Shown in pieces: positions 54,732-62,769 of a stretch of DNA of 64,000 nucleotides (its first letter is position 1; each line of letters starts with the position of its first letter). Source of the DNA: Nocardia jejuensis NBRC 103114 (GTDB lineage Bacteria > Actinomycetota > Actinomycetes > Mycobacteriales > Mycobacteriaceae). The translations under genes were made by a program, and so were the position numbers. The stretch is taken from positions 83,800 to 147,799 of the forward strand of contig NZ_BDBU01000042.1 of assembly GCF_001613145.1 (NCBI RefSeq). The letters are read 5' to 3'. The notes beneath the pieces were generated by a model. That model was given only the letters and a program-made list of their open reading frames with translations, ran no database searches and had not been told where the DNA came from.

Positions 54732-55298
54732 TTATTCGGCGTCGGCCGCGGGAGCCTCGGCGGCGGGAGCGGCAGCGCCACCCTCGTTCGCCTTCTTCTC
54801 CTCGAGGGCCGCGAACAGCCGAGCGACCTGGTTGCCGGGGGCTGCGAACAGCGCCGCGGCCTTCGACAGGTTGCCCTTCATGGCGCCGGCCAGCTTGGCC
54901 AGCAGGACCTCGCGGGACTCCAGGTCGGCGATCCGCTCAACTTCGGCCACGGACAGCGCAACGCCGTCCATGTAGCCGCCCTTGATGATCAGCGCCTTGT
55001 TGTCCTTGGCGAAAGCCTTGAGCGCCTTCGCGGCGTCGACCGGCTCACCCTTGATGAAGGTGATGGCGGTCGGACCGACGAACAAGTCATCCAGGCCTTC
55101 CACGCCCGCCTCAGCGGCGGCACGCTTGACCAGGGTGTTCTTGGCGACGGAGTAAGTGGTGCCCGCGCCGAGCGCACGACGCAGCTCGGTGATCTTGGTG
55201 ACCGACAGGCCACGGTATTCCGTGACAACAGTGGCCGTCGAGGTCTTGAACTGCTCCGTGATCTCCGCTACCGCGGTGACCTTCTCGGGGTTTGCCAT
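54732..55298 (-). CDS. rplJ: 50S ribosomal protein L10
   Basis: L10 anchors the L12 dimers to the ribosome. The 188-residue product begins MANPEKVTAVAEITEQFKTS and has VVTEYRGLSVTKITELRRAL and AKNTLVKRAAAEAG. The Ala/Glu-rich C-terminus binds L12. GGAGG 7 nt before ATG 55296-55298 supports this start over the longer open frame. L10 commonly autoregulates through its leader, which is visible at 55299-55560. Confidence 0.98.
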   Translation of the reverse strand: MANPEKVTAVAEITEQFKTSTATVVTEYRGLSVTKITELRRALGAGTTYSVAKNTLVKRAAAEAGVEGLDDLFVGPTAITFIKGEPVDAAKALKAFAKDNKALIIKGGYMDGVALSVAEVERIADLESREVLLAKLAGAMKGNLSKAAALFAAPGNQVARLFAALEEKKANEGGAAAPAAEAPAADAE

Positions 55299-55560
55299 AC
55301 TTCGCCTCCTCTCTGGATGGTCGGTTCTGAAATGAACTACCGATCGCGCCAGGGGCCAGCGATAAAGCAAACGCCCCGGACCGCAGAGTGGTCCCGGGGC
55401 GTGAAGGAAACACGAGCGAAACTCGCATACTCTTCCCGACTCGGCTCTCCCTGCGTGGGTCGCCAGCAATATTGCTGGACCTTCGACTGCCTCGCGGCAG
55501 CGACCAACGGTCTTCGGTAGATCGATTGGGTGATCCTCGAACGCAAGCGTCGATGACCGT
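55299..55560 (-). ncRNA. rplJ leader (ribosomal protein L10 leader region)
   Basis: The minus-strand sequence upstream of rplJ is a long leader with several possible stems. The clearest is ACGCCCCGGACC / GGTCCCGGGGCGT (55371-55402), with one bulged C, followed on the transcribed strand by GCTTTATCGC. Bacteria commonly control rplJL by an L10-binding leader and attenuator here. I can see the hairpin but not verify the full consensus fold. Confidence 0.5.
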
Positions 55561-55669
55561 TGTCCACCATAGCCGAACACCCGCCCATCTGCCAAAACGG
55601 GGTGCGGGAAGTGAACGCGGGCACAGCCGGACGCCCGCGAGAGGCAGCGCGCCGGCGACGAGACATGAC

Positions 55670-55702
55670 GAAGGGCCGGCACGAAATCCGTACCGGCCCT
55701 TC
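55670..55702 (-). terminator. rplKA terminator
   Basis: GAAGGGCCGGCACG (55670-55683) pairs with CGTACCGGCCCTTC (55689-55702), a 14-bp stem with one mismatch and a 5-nt loop. It stands 38 bp past the rplA stop. Confidence 0.85.
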
Positions 55703-55740
55703 GGGCTTCATGCGTTGCTACGCAAGTCAGCGAAGAAGAC

Positions 55741-56451
55741 TCAGTCCTCTTCGGTGAAGTTGCGGGTGCGGTTCGGATCCACCGGGATGCCCGGTCCGGT
55801 GTTCGTCGAGAACGTCACCTTCTTGACGTAGCGGCCCTTCGCAGTGGAGGGCTTGACACGCAGGATCTCGTCCAGCGCGGCGCCGTAGTTCTCCGCCAGC
55901 TTCTTGTCGTCGAAGGAGGCCTTGCCGATCACGAAGTGAAGGTTGGCCTGCTTGTCGACGCGGAAGTTGATCTTGCCGCCCTTGATGTCGTTGACGGCCT
56001 TGGTCACATCGGGGGTGACGGTGCCGGTCTTCGGGTTCGGCATCAGGCCGCGCGGGCCCAGCACACGAGCGATACGACCGACCTTGGCCATCTGATCCGG
56101 GGTCGCGATGGCGGCGTCGAAGTCCAGCCACCCGCCCTGGATGCGCTCGATCAGGTCCTCGGCGCCCACGGCGTCGGCGCCGGCGGCCTCGGCCTCGGCG
56201 GCCTTGTCGCCGACGGCGAACACGATGACGCGGGCGGTCTTACCGGTGCCGTGCGGCAGGTTGACCGTGCCGCGAACCATCTGGTCCGCCTTGCGGGGAT
56301 CCACGCCGAGACGAACGGCGACCTCGACGGTCGCGTCGGTCTTGGTGGTGGCGGTCGTCTGGGCGAGCTTCGCCGCGGCGAGCGGGGAGTACAGCGCATC
56401 GCGATCGACCTTGGCGGCCTGCTCGAGATAAGCCTTGCTTCGTTTTGCCAT
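55741..56451 (-). CDS. rplA: 50S ribosomal protein L1
   Basis: L1 binds 23S rRNA near the E site and helps release deacylated tRNA. The 236-residue protein shows MAKRSKAYLEQAAKVDR, VNLPHGTGKTARVIVFA, GRIARVLGPRGLMPNPKTGTV and the C-terminal TFSTNTGPGIPVD. It can also repress its own operon in other bacteria. It follows rplK by 109 bp. Confidence 0.98.
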   Translation of the reverse strand: MAKRSKAYLEQAAKVDRDALYSPLAAAKLAQTTATTKTDATVEVAVRLGVDPRKADQMVRGTVNLPHGTGKTARVIVFAVGDKAAEAEAAGADAVGAEDLIERIQGGWLDFDAAIATPDQMAKVGRIARVLGPRGLMPNPKTGTVTPDVTKAVNDIKGGKINFRVDKQANLHFVIGKASFDDKKLAENYGAALDEILRVKPSTAKGRYVKKVTFSTNTGPGIPVDPNRTRNFTEED

Positions 56452-56560
56452 GATTCTCTGTCCTGTTCGTAAGTTCAGAAGTGGTTACAGGGACTGGCCG
56501 TCCCTCCCACTGATCGGATGTCGGCACCGCCGTCGGCGGCTACTCGACCCTCTCGATCAC

Positions 56561-56992
56561 TCAGACGACGGTGATACCCATCGAACGAGCAGTACCAGCG
56601 ATGATCTTCGCCGCGGCGTCGATGTCGTTGGCGTTCAGATCTTCCTGCTTGGTCTTGGCGATCTCACGGACCTGGTCCATGGTGACCTGCGCGACCTTGA
56701 GGCGGTGCGGCTCGGCGGAGCCCTTCTGCACACCGGCGGCCTTCAGCAGCAGACGCGCGGCGGGCGGCGTCTTGAGCTTGAAGTCGAACGAGCGGTCTTC
56801 GTAGACCGTGATCTCGACCGGGATGACGTTGCCGCGCTGCGACTCGGTCGCCGCGTTGTACGCCTTGCAGAATTCCATGATGTTCACGCCGTGCTGACCC
56901 AGCGCGGGGCCGACCGGCGGGGCCGGGTTAGCGGCACCGGCCTGGATCTGGAGCTTGATAAGCCCAGAGACCTTCTTCTTCTTCGGGGGCAT
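56561..56992 (-). CDS. rplK: 50S ribosomal protein L11
   Basis: L11 forms the GTPase-associated centre with 23S rRNA and is the target region of thiopeptides. The 143-residue protein starts MPPKKKKVSGLIKLQIQAG. It has the Pro-rich N-terminal helix (PAPPVGPALGQHGVNIMEFCKAYN) and the rRNA-binding C-terminal domain (TARSMGITV). AAGGAAAAAAG precedes ATG 56990-56992. An in-frame extension of 14 codons is not similar to L11. Confidence 0.98.
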   Translation of the reverse strand: MPPKKKKVSGLIKLQIQAGAANPAPPVGPALGQHGVNIMEFCKAYNAATESQRGNVIPVEITVYEDRSFDFKLKTPPAARLLLKAAGVQKGSAEPHRLKVAQVTMDQVREIAKTKQEDLNANDIDAAAKIIAGTARSMGITVV

Positions 56993-57135
56993 CTTTTTTC
57001 CTTGGTTAGGTTCCTTACGGATTCCCGTAAGCACTTATCCGGGATGTGCGCCCGGAATGCTCGGCAGGTGCATTCGAGGTGAAAACACGGCCGAAGCGCA
57101 GGCGCAACCCGGCAAGTCTACGCGGACACGAAAAA

Positions 57136-57171
57136 GGCGGTGACACCGGCCCATTGGCCGACGTCACCGCC
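57136..57171 (-). terminator. Strong terminator after nusG
   Basis: GGCGGTGAC (57136-57144) pairs with GTCACCGCC (57163-57171). Inner pairing (CCGGCC/GGCCGA) prolongs the stem. Five consecutive Ts follow on the minus strand (CCGCCTTTTTCGTG). It fits a canonical intrinsic terminator, located 10 bp past the nusG stop, and separates nusG from rplK. Confidence 0.9.
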
Positions 57172-57180
57172 TCGATCCGC

Positions 57181-58062
57181 TCAAATCTTGGCGACCTGGG
57201 TGAAGCCCAGCTCGACGGGAGTCTCACGACCGAAGATCGAGACCAGCACCTTGAGCTTCTGCTGCTCGGCGTTGACCTCGGAAATGCTGGCCGGGAGGGT
57301 GGCGAACGGGCCGTCCATGACGGTGACCGACTCGCCGACCTCGAAGTCGACCTCGATGGTCGGCTTGGCGACGGTGGACTCGCCGGTGGAGTCGCCCGAG
57401 CCCGAGGCAGCGGCGGCCGGAGCCTTCTTCTGCTGCGCGGCCGGAACCAGGAACTTCACCACATCGGCGATGGACAGCGGCGACGGACGCGAGGTCGCGC
57501 CGACGAAGCCGGTGACGCCGGGAGTATTGCGAACGGCGCCCCAGGACTCGTCGTTCAGCTCCATGCGGACCAGGATGTAACCCGGCAGCACCTTGCGATT
57601 GACGTTCTTGCGCTGGCCGTTCTTGATCTCGGTGACCTCTTCGGTCGGAACCTCGACCTGGAAGATGTAGTCCTCGAGACCGAGGTTCTGCACGCGGGTC
57701 TCGAGATTGGTCTTCACCTTGTTCTCGTACCCGGCGTAGGAGTGGATGACGTACCAGTCACCGGGGGCGCGGCGCAGGGCCGCGGTCATCTCGGCGACCG
57801 GGTCCAGCGGCTCGGCGGCGATATCGGTGAGCTCGGCGGCCGGCTGCACGGGATCGGACTCTTCGGTGTCGGCCGCGGCGTCGGTGTCCACGGAGACCTC
57901 GACGGCCTCGGTATCCACGGAGTCCTCAGCGTCCACGGATTCGGCGTCCACCGAGTCCTCGACCTCCACGGCGGCTTCGTCCGCTGTGTCGTCGATCTGG
58001 ATTTCGTCGGTGATGCCGTTCTCCGGGGTGCTCACTGGGGCACTCGCTTCCTTAGTCGTCAC
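57181..58062 (-). CDS. nusG: Transcription termination/antitermination factor NusG
   Basis: NusG binds RNA polymerase and couples transcription with translation and Rho. The NGN domain begins near residue 100 (GDWYVIHSYAGYENKVKTNLETR). The linker is Ala/Ser-rich and the KOW domain has VGESVTVMDGPFATLPASISEV. Before the NGN domain there is a 90-residue acidic tail with repeated (S)VDAE/VDTE units (about residues 30-70). GTG 58060-58062 has AAAGGA 4 nt upstream. It lies 13 bp after secE, the usual secE-nusG arrangement. Confidence 0.97.
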   Translation of the reverse strand: MTTKEASAPVSTPENGITDEIQIDDTADEAAVEVEDSVDAESVDAEDSVDTEAVEVSVDTDAAADTEESDPVQPAAELTDIAAEPLDPVAEMTAALRRAPGDWYVIHSYAGYENKVKTNLETRVQNLGLEDYIFQVEVPTEEVTEIKNGQRKNVNRKVLPGYILVRMELNDESWGAVRNTPGVTGFVGATSRPSPLSIADVVKFLVPAAQQKKAPAAAASGSGDSTGESTVAKPTIEVDFEVGESVTVMDGPFATLPASISEVNAEQQKLKVLVSIFGRETPVELGFTQVAKI

Positions 58063-58075
58063 GTAATCCTTTGCG

Positions 58076-58453
58076 CTAGCCGAACAGCCAGTTGACACCC
58101 TTGATGAACGCCAGATCCAACCCGCTGATGAACGCGACCATGAAGATCACGAACACCAGGACAACGGTCGTATAGGTGATCATCTGCTTGCGGTTCGGCC
58201 AGATCACCTTGCGAAGTTCCGCGATTACTTCTTTGAGGAACTTCATCAGGCGCTTGAACGGGTTTCCCGTTCCGCTCTTCTTACCGGACTGTTTCGTCGC
58301 CTTGGCCGATGCCGCGGGCCGATCGATCGTCGCGACGGATGCCGCGGACGACGATGCGGCTCGAGATCGCCGGGCGGAACGCTTACCGCTCGGACGAGCC
58401 ACTGCGGCGGTGTCATCGCCATCTTCGTGGCGAGGGTCCCGCTCGTCGCTCAC
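58076..58453 (-). CDS. secE: Preprotein translocase subunit SecE
   Basis: SecE is the small essential clamp of the SecYEG channel. The 125-residue protein has a basic, disordered N-terminus, the conserved amphipathic helix (NPFKRLMKFLKEVIAELRKVIWPNRKQM) and one C-terminal membrane segment (TYTTVVLVFVIFMVAFISGLDL). GTG 58451-58453 with GAGG 6 nt upstream is chosen; the open frame continues back over the tRNA-Trp gene. It is followed by nusG. Confidence 0.95.
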   Translation of the reverse strand: MSDERDPRHEDGDDTAAVARPSGKRSARRSRAASSSAASVATIDRPAASAKATKQSGKKSGTGNPFKRLMKFLKEVIAELRKVIWPNRKQMITYTTVVLVFVIFMVAFISGLDLAFIKGVNWLFG

Positions 58454-58483
58454 GTCGATCCTCTCTCGTCGCTGGCATTGGGG

Positions 58484-58556
<73 letters not shown>

Positions 58557-58749
58557 TCGGCTGAACAGAGAAAACAGATCCAGCCACTATGCATTCAGTT
58601 ATACAACCTGGTCTTCACAAACGCGCGCGCCGCTCCTGTGAGCAGCGCGCATCGGCTGGTGACCCCAGATTGACGAGTCTACGGTACTGGACGCGGCAAT
58701 CGCCAATCGGGGGTCGAGCCCTGCACGTGCGAAGGAAAGGGCCGGAAAC

Positions 58750-59853
58750 TCAGGCCAGCTGCACCGTTGCGGTCGCGCGACCGAAGATCTTGCGACCCTC
58801 CGACTTCGCCACGATGGCCACCACGGCGGTGCGGGTGTCCGGATCGACCGACTTCACCTTGCCGGTGTATTCGATCTCCGCGGGCTTGTCGACGGGGACG
58901 TAGACGGGGCTGGTGAAGCGCACGTTGTACTCCTTCACCGCACCCGGATCGCCGAGCCAGGAGGTGACGAAGCCGCCACCCAGGCCCATGGTCAGCATGC
59001 CGTGCGCGACAACGTTTTCCAGGCCGACCATCTTCACGACGTCGTCGCTCCAGTGGATCGGGTTGGCATCGCCGGAGACGCCGGCGTAGTTCACCAGATC
59101 ACCGCGGGTGAGGCGCACGACCCGAGTGGGGAGCACATCGCCGACGGTGACGTCCTCGAAACCGATGGCGTGCTTGCTCGGGCGGATCGCGCCGTTGGTG
59201 GCGGCCACGGCCACCGGTTGCGGGGTCAGGACGGCCTGGGCCTCCTGCACGGTGCGCGGTCGGTGATCGGGGGTCTCCTCCGGGCCGACGCCGTGCATGA
59301 GCACATTGCGCACAGCGTCACCGATATTGGGATCGATGTCACCGCCGCTGCGGCCGATGAGGGTGGTGTAGGTGGTGAGCACCAGCTCGTCGTTCTGCGC
59401 GACCACGTCGTTCCTGGTGACGATGATGTCGCCGCCGAAGGCCTGGCGGAACGAGTGCAGGTAGACGATGCAGGTGAGCTGATCGCCGGCCTTGATCGGC
59501 CGATGGAACTCCAGGATCTGATCAGTCTGCATGATCTGGCTGAGGTCGTAGCCGGTGACGATCTGCTCGAAGAGCTTGCGCTGGGCCAGAATTCCGACCA
59601 GGGAGATGAAACTGAGCGGGGCCAGGAGACCGTCGTAGCCGTACTCCTGGGCGACGTCCTCGTCCCAGTGCACGGGGTGGTAGTCCTGCACGGCGCGGGC
59701 GTACTCACGCACCTTCTCGCGTCCGACCTCGTAATAGTCTTCGACGCGGTAGTGATGGCCGACCATGGCCGCGGCGTGGGCGGCGGGGTCGAAGGCCTCA
59801 GCCGAGCTCGTGAGCTCGTCCGATTCGAGAGAAATGTCGGTGTTGATCGTCAC
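58750..59853 (-). CDS. Fused (3R)-hydroxyacyl-ACP dehydratase HadA-HadB
   Basis: The 367-residue product joins two hotdog MaoC domains. The first (about 30-200) is HadA-like, with YHPVHWDEDVA. The second (about 225-367) is HadB-like and carries the catalytic pair D262 and H267 in SGDANPIHWSDD. In mycobacteria separate HadA and HadB form the dehydratase of the FAS-II mycolic-acid elongation cycle. The linker (TPQPVAVAATNGAIRPSKH) joins them here. HadC is not in this window. Such fusions are known in Nocardia-like genera. Its place between rpmG and tRNA-Trp equals the mycobacterial had locus. Confidence 0.92.
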   Translation of the reverse strand: MTINTDISLESDELTSSAEAFDPAAHAAAMVGHHYRVEDYYEVGREKVREYARAVQDYHPVHWDEDVAQEYGYDGLLAPLSFISLVGILAQRKLFEQIVTGYDLSQIMQTDQILEFHRPIKAGDQLTCIVYLHSFRQAFGGDIIVTRNDVVAQNDELVLTTYTTLIGRSGGDIDPNIGDAVRNVLMHGVGPEETPDHRPRTVQEAQAVLTPQPVAVAATNGAIRPSKHAIGFEDVTVGDVLPTRVVRLTRGDLVNYAGVSGDANPIHWSDDVVKMVGLENVVAHGMLTMGLGGGFVTSWLGDPGAVKEYNVRFTSPVYVPVDKPAEIEYTGKVKSVDPDTRTAVVAIVAKSEGRKIFGRATATVQLA

Positions 59854-60017
59854 GGCAGGACATCACCTATCTGACTCCGTATCCGGAAGTCCGAGGAGCG
59901 CTAACCACCGCTTAATACACCAAGTGCCGGTTCGGAGGCCACTGTCCCTAGCAAGTGGGGACGAAGTGGCCGGCCGTTCCGGCACTTCTTCCACGCGGCA
60001 GATCGCGCGGGGTCAAG

Positions 60018-60188
60018 TTAGCGAGATTCGCGGTGCGCCCGGTGGGTGCCGCAGTTCGGGCAGAACTTCTTCAGTTCCAGCCGATCCGGGTCGTTACGCC
60101 GGTTCTTCTTGGTGATGTAGTTACGATGCTTGCACTGTTCACAGGCCAAGGTGATCTTCGGCCGGACATCGGTGGACTTCGCGGCCAC
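60018..60188 (-). CDS. rpmG: 50S ribosomal protein L33
   Basis: This 56-codon gene encodes [20 protein letters not shown] and continues to [14 protein letters not shown], ending in TAA at 60018-60020. It is the zinc-ribbon (C+) form of L33, with ligands C16, C19, C43 and C46. GTG 60186-60188 follows AAGGAAAATC. It is close to tRNAs Met and Thr, as rpmG is in M. tuberculosis. A C- paralogue used in zinc starvation would be elsewhere in the genome. Confidence 0.96.
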
Positions 60189-60232
60189 GATTTTCCTTCT
60201 TTCCGGTAAACCAGAGGGTCAATCAGTATGGG

Positions 60233-60305
60233 TAGCGATGGCCGGACTTGAACCGGCGACACAACGATTATGAGTCGTTTGCTCTACCAGCTGAGCTACA
60301 CCGCC
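60233..60305 (-). tRNA. tRNA-Met (CAT, elongator)
   Basis: The minus strand reads GGCGGTGTAGCTCAGCTGGT at its 5' end and has a cloverleaf with anticodon stem/loop ACGACTCATAATCGT, anticodon CAT, and T-arm GGTTCAAGTCC. The acceptor is paired including two wobbles; the discriminator is A. It lacks the unpaired first base and three G:C pairs of initiator tRNA, so it is the elongator form. Confidence 0.95.
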
Positions 60306-60383
60306 ATATGGTAGCGAGATCGACGGTGTAACCGGCCCGGTCATTCATGGAGTGCCGAGGCGTTCACCACCGGCAATCCGGCG

Positions 60384-60456
60384 AGCCCCCTAACGGAATC
60401 GAACCGTTGACCTTTTCCTTACCATGGAAACGCTCTACCGACTGAGCTAAGGGGGC
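60384..60456 (-). tRNA. tRNA-Thr (GGT)
   Basis: The minus strand starts GCCCCCTTAGCTCAGTCGGT. The anticodon stem TTTCC/GGAAA encloses loop ATGGTAA, so the anticodon is GGT. The T-arm is ACGGTTCGATTCCGT. The acceptor GCCCCCT/AGGGGGC is perfect and the discriminator T. It sits beside tRNA-Met, as thrT-metT in M. tuberculosis. Confidence 0.96.
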
Positions 60457-60815
60457 GTGTCTGTCTCGCACCGGACCAGGCCGGAGCGCTGAAGACTTGA
60501 ACGAGATTACACAACATGTCGCCCACTCTCCAAACCGGCTGGTCAGAACCAGTTTTGGGCCCACTTCTCCCAATCCCCCACACCCCCCACCTCAACGCTG
60601 AGCACCCGCGGTCGCCCAGCCCCTCAGCCACTGAACCAACGCCCGTCCGCGCAGCTGCTCGACCGCGTGCATTCCACTGAACCCCCTCCCCCAAGTTCGT
60701 GGCCCGGCTCGCTTCTGGACTGAGCGGAGCGGGGGAGCGAAGCGGAGGAGCGGAGGGAGGGAAGAAGCGAGCTGACAGGGCCACGAACCCGCCGCAGCGA
60801 AGCGGAGGCAAACAA
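60457..60815. other. Intergenic region between tRNA-Thr and tRNA-Tyr terminator
   Basis: Around 360 bp without a gene. It contains copy B of the dispersed stem-loop repeat and its GC-rich flanks. Long open frames on both strands here merely read through the repeat and do not resemble proteins. Confidence 0.5.
60695..60788 (-). repeat. Dispersed stem-loop repeat, copy B
   Basis: Outer arms GTTCGTGGCC (60695-60704) and GGCCACGAAC (60779-60788) pair perfectly. Inner arms GCTCGCTTCT (60707-60716) and AGAAGCGAGC (60763-60772) also pair perfectly. In reverse orientation it matches copy C in about 77 of 80 positions. Its flank (CCGCCGCAGCGAAGCGGAGG) also resembles that of copy C. Confidence 0.92.
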
Positions 60816-60852
60816 GAAGAGCCCCGTGGACAGTTGGTCCACAGGGCTCTTC
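60816..60852 (-). terminator. tRNA-Tyr terminator
   Basis: GAAGAGCCC-C-GTGGAC pairs with GTCCAC-A-GGGCTCTTC (one internal mismatch) with a 5-nt loop, followed on the minus strand by TTGTTT. It lies immediately after the tRNA-Tyr 3' end. Confidence 0.9.
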
Positions 60853-60856
60853 GGTG

Positions 60857-60939
60857 TGGCAGATGTAGGATTCGAACCTACGTAGGCTTTCGCCGACGGA
60901 TTTACAGTCCGCTCCCATTGGCCGCTCGGGCAATCTGCC
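60857..60939 (-). tRNA. tRNA-Tyr (GTA)
   Basis: The minus strand begins GGCAGATTGCCCGAGCGGCC and has the long variable arm of a class II tRNA. The anticodon arm is CGGACTGTAAATCCG, anticodon GTA, and the T-arm GTAGGTTCGAATCCTAC. Acceptor GGCAGAT/ATCTGCC is perfect with discriminator A. CCA is not encoded. Confidence 0.97.
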
Positions 60940-61079
60940 GTGCGCCGCATTCGGTGCTGGACGAGAATACAACGAACCCATGCCCTGAACGCAAACCGGC
61001 TGGCTATCGCGGTTGCGGACCGGCTAGCGTCGTCGCGGGAAAGCACCGGAATCTTCCGATCTTGGACAGGAGCACAAGC

Positions 61080-61571
61080 GTGGCCGATTCGTCGTTCGAT
61101 GTCGTCAGCAAGGTCGATCGCCAGGAGGTCGACAACGCCCTCAACCAGGCCGCCAAGGAGTTGAGCACCCGCTACGACTTCCGCGGCATGAACGCGAGCA
61201 TCGACTGGTCGGGCGAGGAGAAGATCGTTCTCACCGCCGATGCCGAGGATCGCGTCAAGGCCGCGCTGGAGGTGTTCAAGGAGAAGCTGATTCGCCGCGA
61301 CATCTCGCTCAAGGCCTTCGACGCCGGCGAACCGGTCGCCTCGGGCAAGGTGTACAAGATCACAGGCGAGTTGGTGCAGGGCATCTCCTCGGAGAACGCC
61401 AAGAAGATCGCCAAGAAGATCCGCGACGAGGGCCCCAAGTCGGTCAAGGCGCAGATCCAGGGCGAGGAACTGCGCGTCACCAGCAAGAACCGCGACGACC
61501 TGCAGGCCGTCATCTCGCTGCTGAAGAACGCCGATCTGGACTTGGCCCTGCAGTTCGTCAACTACCGCTGA
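61080..61571 (+). CDS. YajQ family nucleotide-binding protein
   Basis: The 163-residue product begins VADSSFDVVSKVDRQEVDNAL and has two ferredoxin-like repeats. VASGKVYKITGELVQGISSENAKKI and ALQFVNYR at the C-terminus are typical. YajQ proteins bind nucleotides, and some bind cyclic di-GMP; the cellular role is not well settled. AGGAG stands 7 nt before GTG 61080. A longer upstream frame would read through the stem-loop repeat and is rejected. It is convergent with htpX. Confidence 0.94.
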   Translation: MADSSFDVVSKVDRQEVDNALNQAAKELSTRYDFRGMNASIDWSGEEKIVLTADAEDRVKAALEVFKEKLIRRDISLKAFDAGEPVASGKVYKITGELVQGISSENAKKIAKKIRDEGPKSVKAQIQGEELRVTSKNRDDLQAVISLLKNADLDLALQFVNYR

Positions 61572-61603
61572 GCAACTGATTTCGTGAGATGCGGGTAACT
61601 CAC

Positions 61604-61633
61604 CGGGTACATCCAGCATTCGGGATGTACCCG
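61604..61633. terminator. Terminator between yajQ and htpX
   Basis: CGGGTACATCC (61604-61614) and GGATGTACCCG (61623-61633) form a perfect 11-bp stem around AGCATTCG... in the convergent gap. It can serve both genes. Confidence 0.85.
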
Positions 61634-61677
61634 ACCGCGGGCACGCGACGGGACCTGCGACGGCTCTCGGCCGGGCG

Positions 61678-62565
61678 CTACATTCCCGGGGAGGCGGGTG
61701 GGCCCGCCATCTCTTCGAGGCGGGCGATGCGATCGGCCATCGGGGGGTGCGTGGAGAACCAGCGCGCCATCTTGTCACCGGCCCGGAACGGGTTGGCGAT
61801 CATGAGATGCGACTGCGCGGTCAATTGCGGCTCAGCGGGCAGCGGAGCGGCCTGTACGCCGCGTTCCAGTTTGCGCAGGGCCGAGGCGAGCGCCAGCGGG
61901 TCGCCGGTGAGGGCCGCGCCGTCCTGATCCGCCTGATACTCGCGAGAGCGCGAGACGGACAGCTTGATCAGCGAGGCCGCGATCGGTCCGAGTAGCGAAA
62001 CCAGCAGCACGCCAATGATATTCGGCCCTTCGCCATTGCCGCGCCCACCGAAGGCGCTCGCGAAGAAGGCCAGGTTGGCCAGGCCCGAGATCACCGCGGC
62101 GAGTGTGCCCGCCACCGACGAGATCAGAATGTCGCGGTTGTAGACGTGTGAGAGCTCGTGGCCCAGGACCGCGCGCAGTTCGCGCTCGTCCAGGATCGAC
62201 AGGATGCCGGTGGTGCAGCAGACCGCGGCATGGCGGGGACTGCGGCCGGTGGCGAAGGCATTGGGCGCGTTGGTCGGGCTGATGTACAGCCGCGGCATGG
62301 GTTGTCTTGCGGCCGTGGCCAATTCACGCACGATGCGGTACATGGCCGGCGCCTCGAGTTCGGTCACCGGTTGCGCGTGCATGGCCTTGAGGGCCAGTTT
62401 GTCGCTGTTGAAGTAGGCGTAGGCGTTCATGCCCACCGCCAGCACGATCGACAGAATCAGGATCGTCGGGCTGCGGAACATGGCTCCGGCGAACACGATC
62501 AACGCCGACATTCCCACCAGGAGTCCGAACGTCTTGAGGCCGTTCGCATATCCGTGCGTGTGCAC
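61678..62565 (-). CDS. htpX: Membrane-bound zinc protease HtpX
   Basis: HtpX is an M48-family inner-membrane protease that degrades misfolded membrane proteins. The 295-residue product has two N-terminal membrane segments (GLLVGMSALIVFAGAMF, ILILSIVLAVGMNAYAYF), the zinc motif HELSH (136-140) and a downstream SREYQADQDGA (the third ligand). GTG 62563-62565 is chosen because homology begins at HGYANGLKTF; an extension of 40 codons has none. It is convergent with yajQ and followed upstream by the polyprenyl synthase, as in M. tuberculosis. Confidence 0.95.
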   Translation of the reverse strand: MHTHGYANGLKTFGLLVGMSALIVFAGAMFRSPTILILSIVLAVGMNAYAYFNSDKLALKAMHAQPVTELEAPAMYRIVRELATAARQPMPRLYISPTNAPNAFATGRSPRHAAVCCTTGILSILDERELRAVLGHELSHVYNRDILISSVAGTLAAVISGLANLAFFASAFGGRGNGEGPNIIGVLLVSLLGPIAASLIKLSVSRSREYQADQDGAALTGDPLALASALRKLERGVQAAPLPAEPQLTAQSHLMIANPFRAGDKMARWFSTHPPMADRIARLEEMAGPPASPGM

Positions 62566-62769
62566 TTTTCCGCCTCTCCGCGACTTCAGCGCCGGGCTGA
62601 GAGCCGCTGCCTGTCCGATTCGCGTGTGGTGCGGACGAATACGCCCCGAAAACGGGACGGACCCGGCGTTTCTACCTGTTGTCACGGCAGATCGGCCGGG
62701 CCGCCGGGCACCGCTCGCCGATCACCTTCACACCGGATCAACGATAGAGACGGGGGTGGAAGTTCCCCG

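Noticed and set aside
60699..61079. N-terminal extension of the YajQ protein
   Set aside because: It would translate the dispersed stem-loop repeat and the tRNA-Tyr gene in antisense; GTG 61080 has a good ribosome site.
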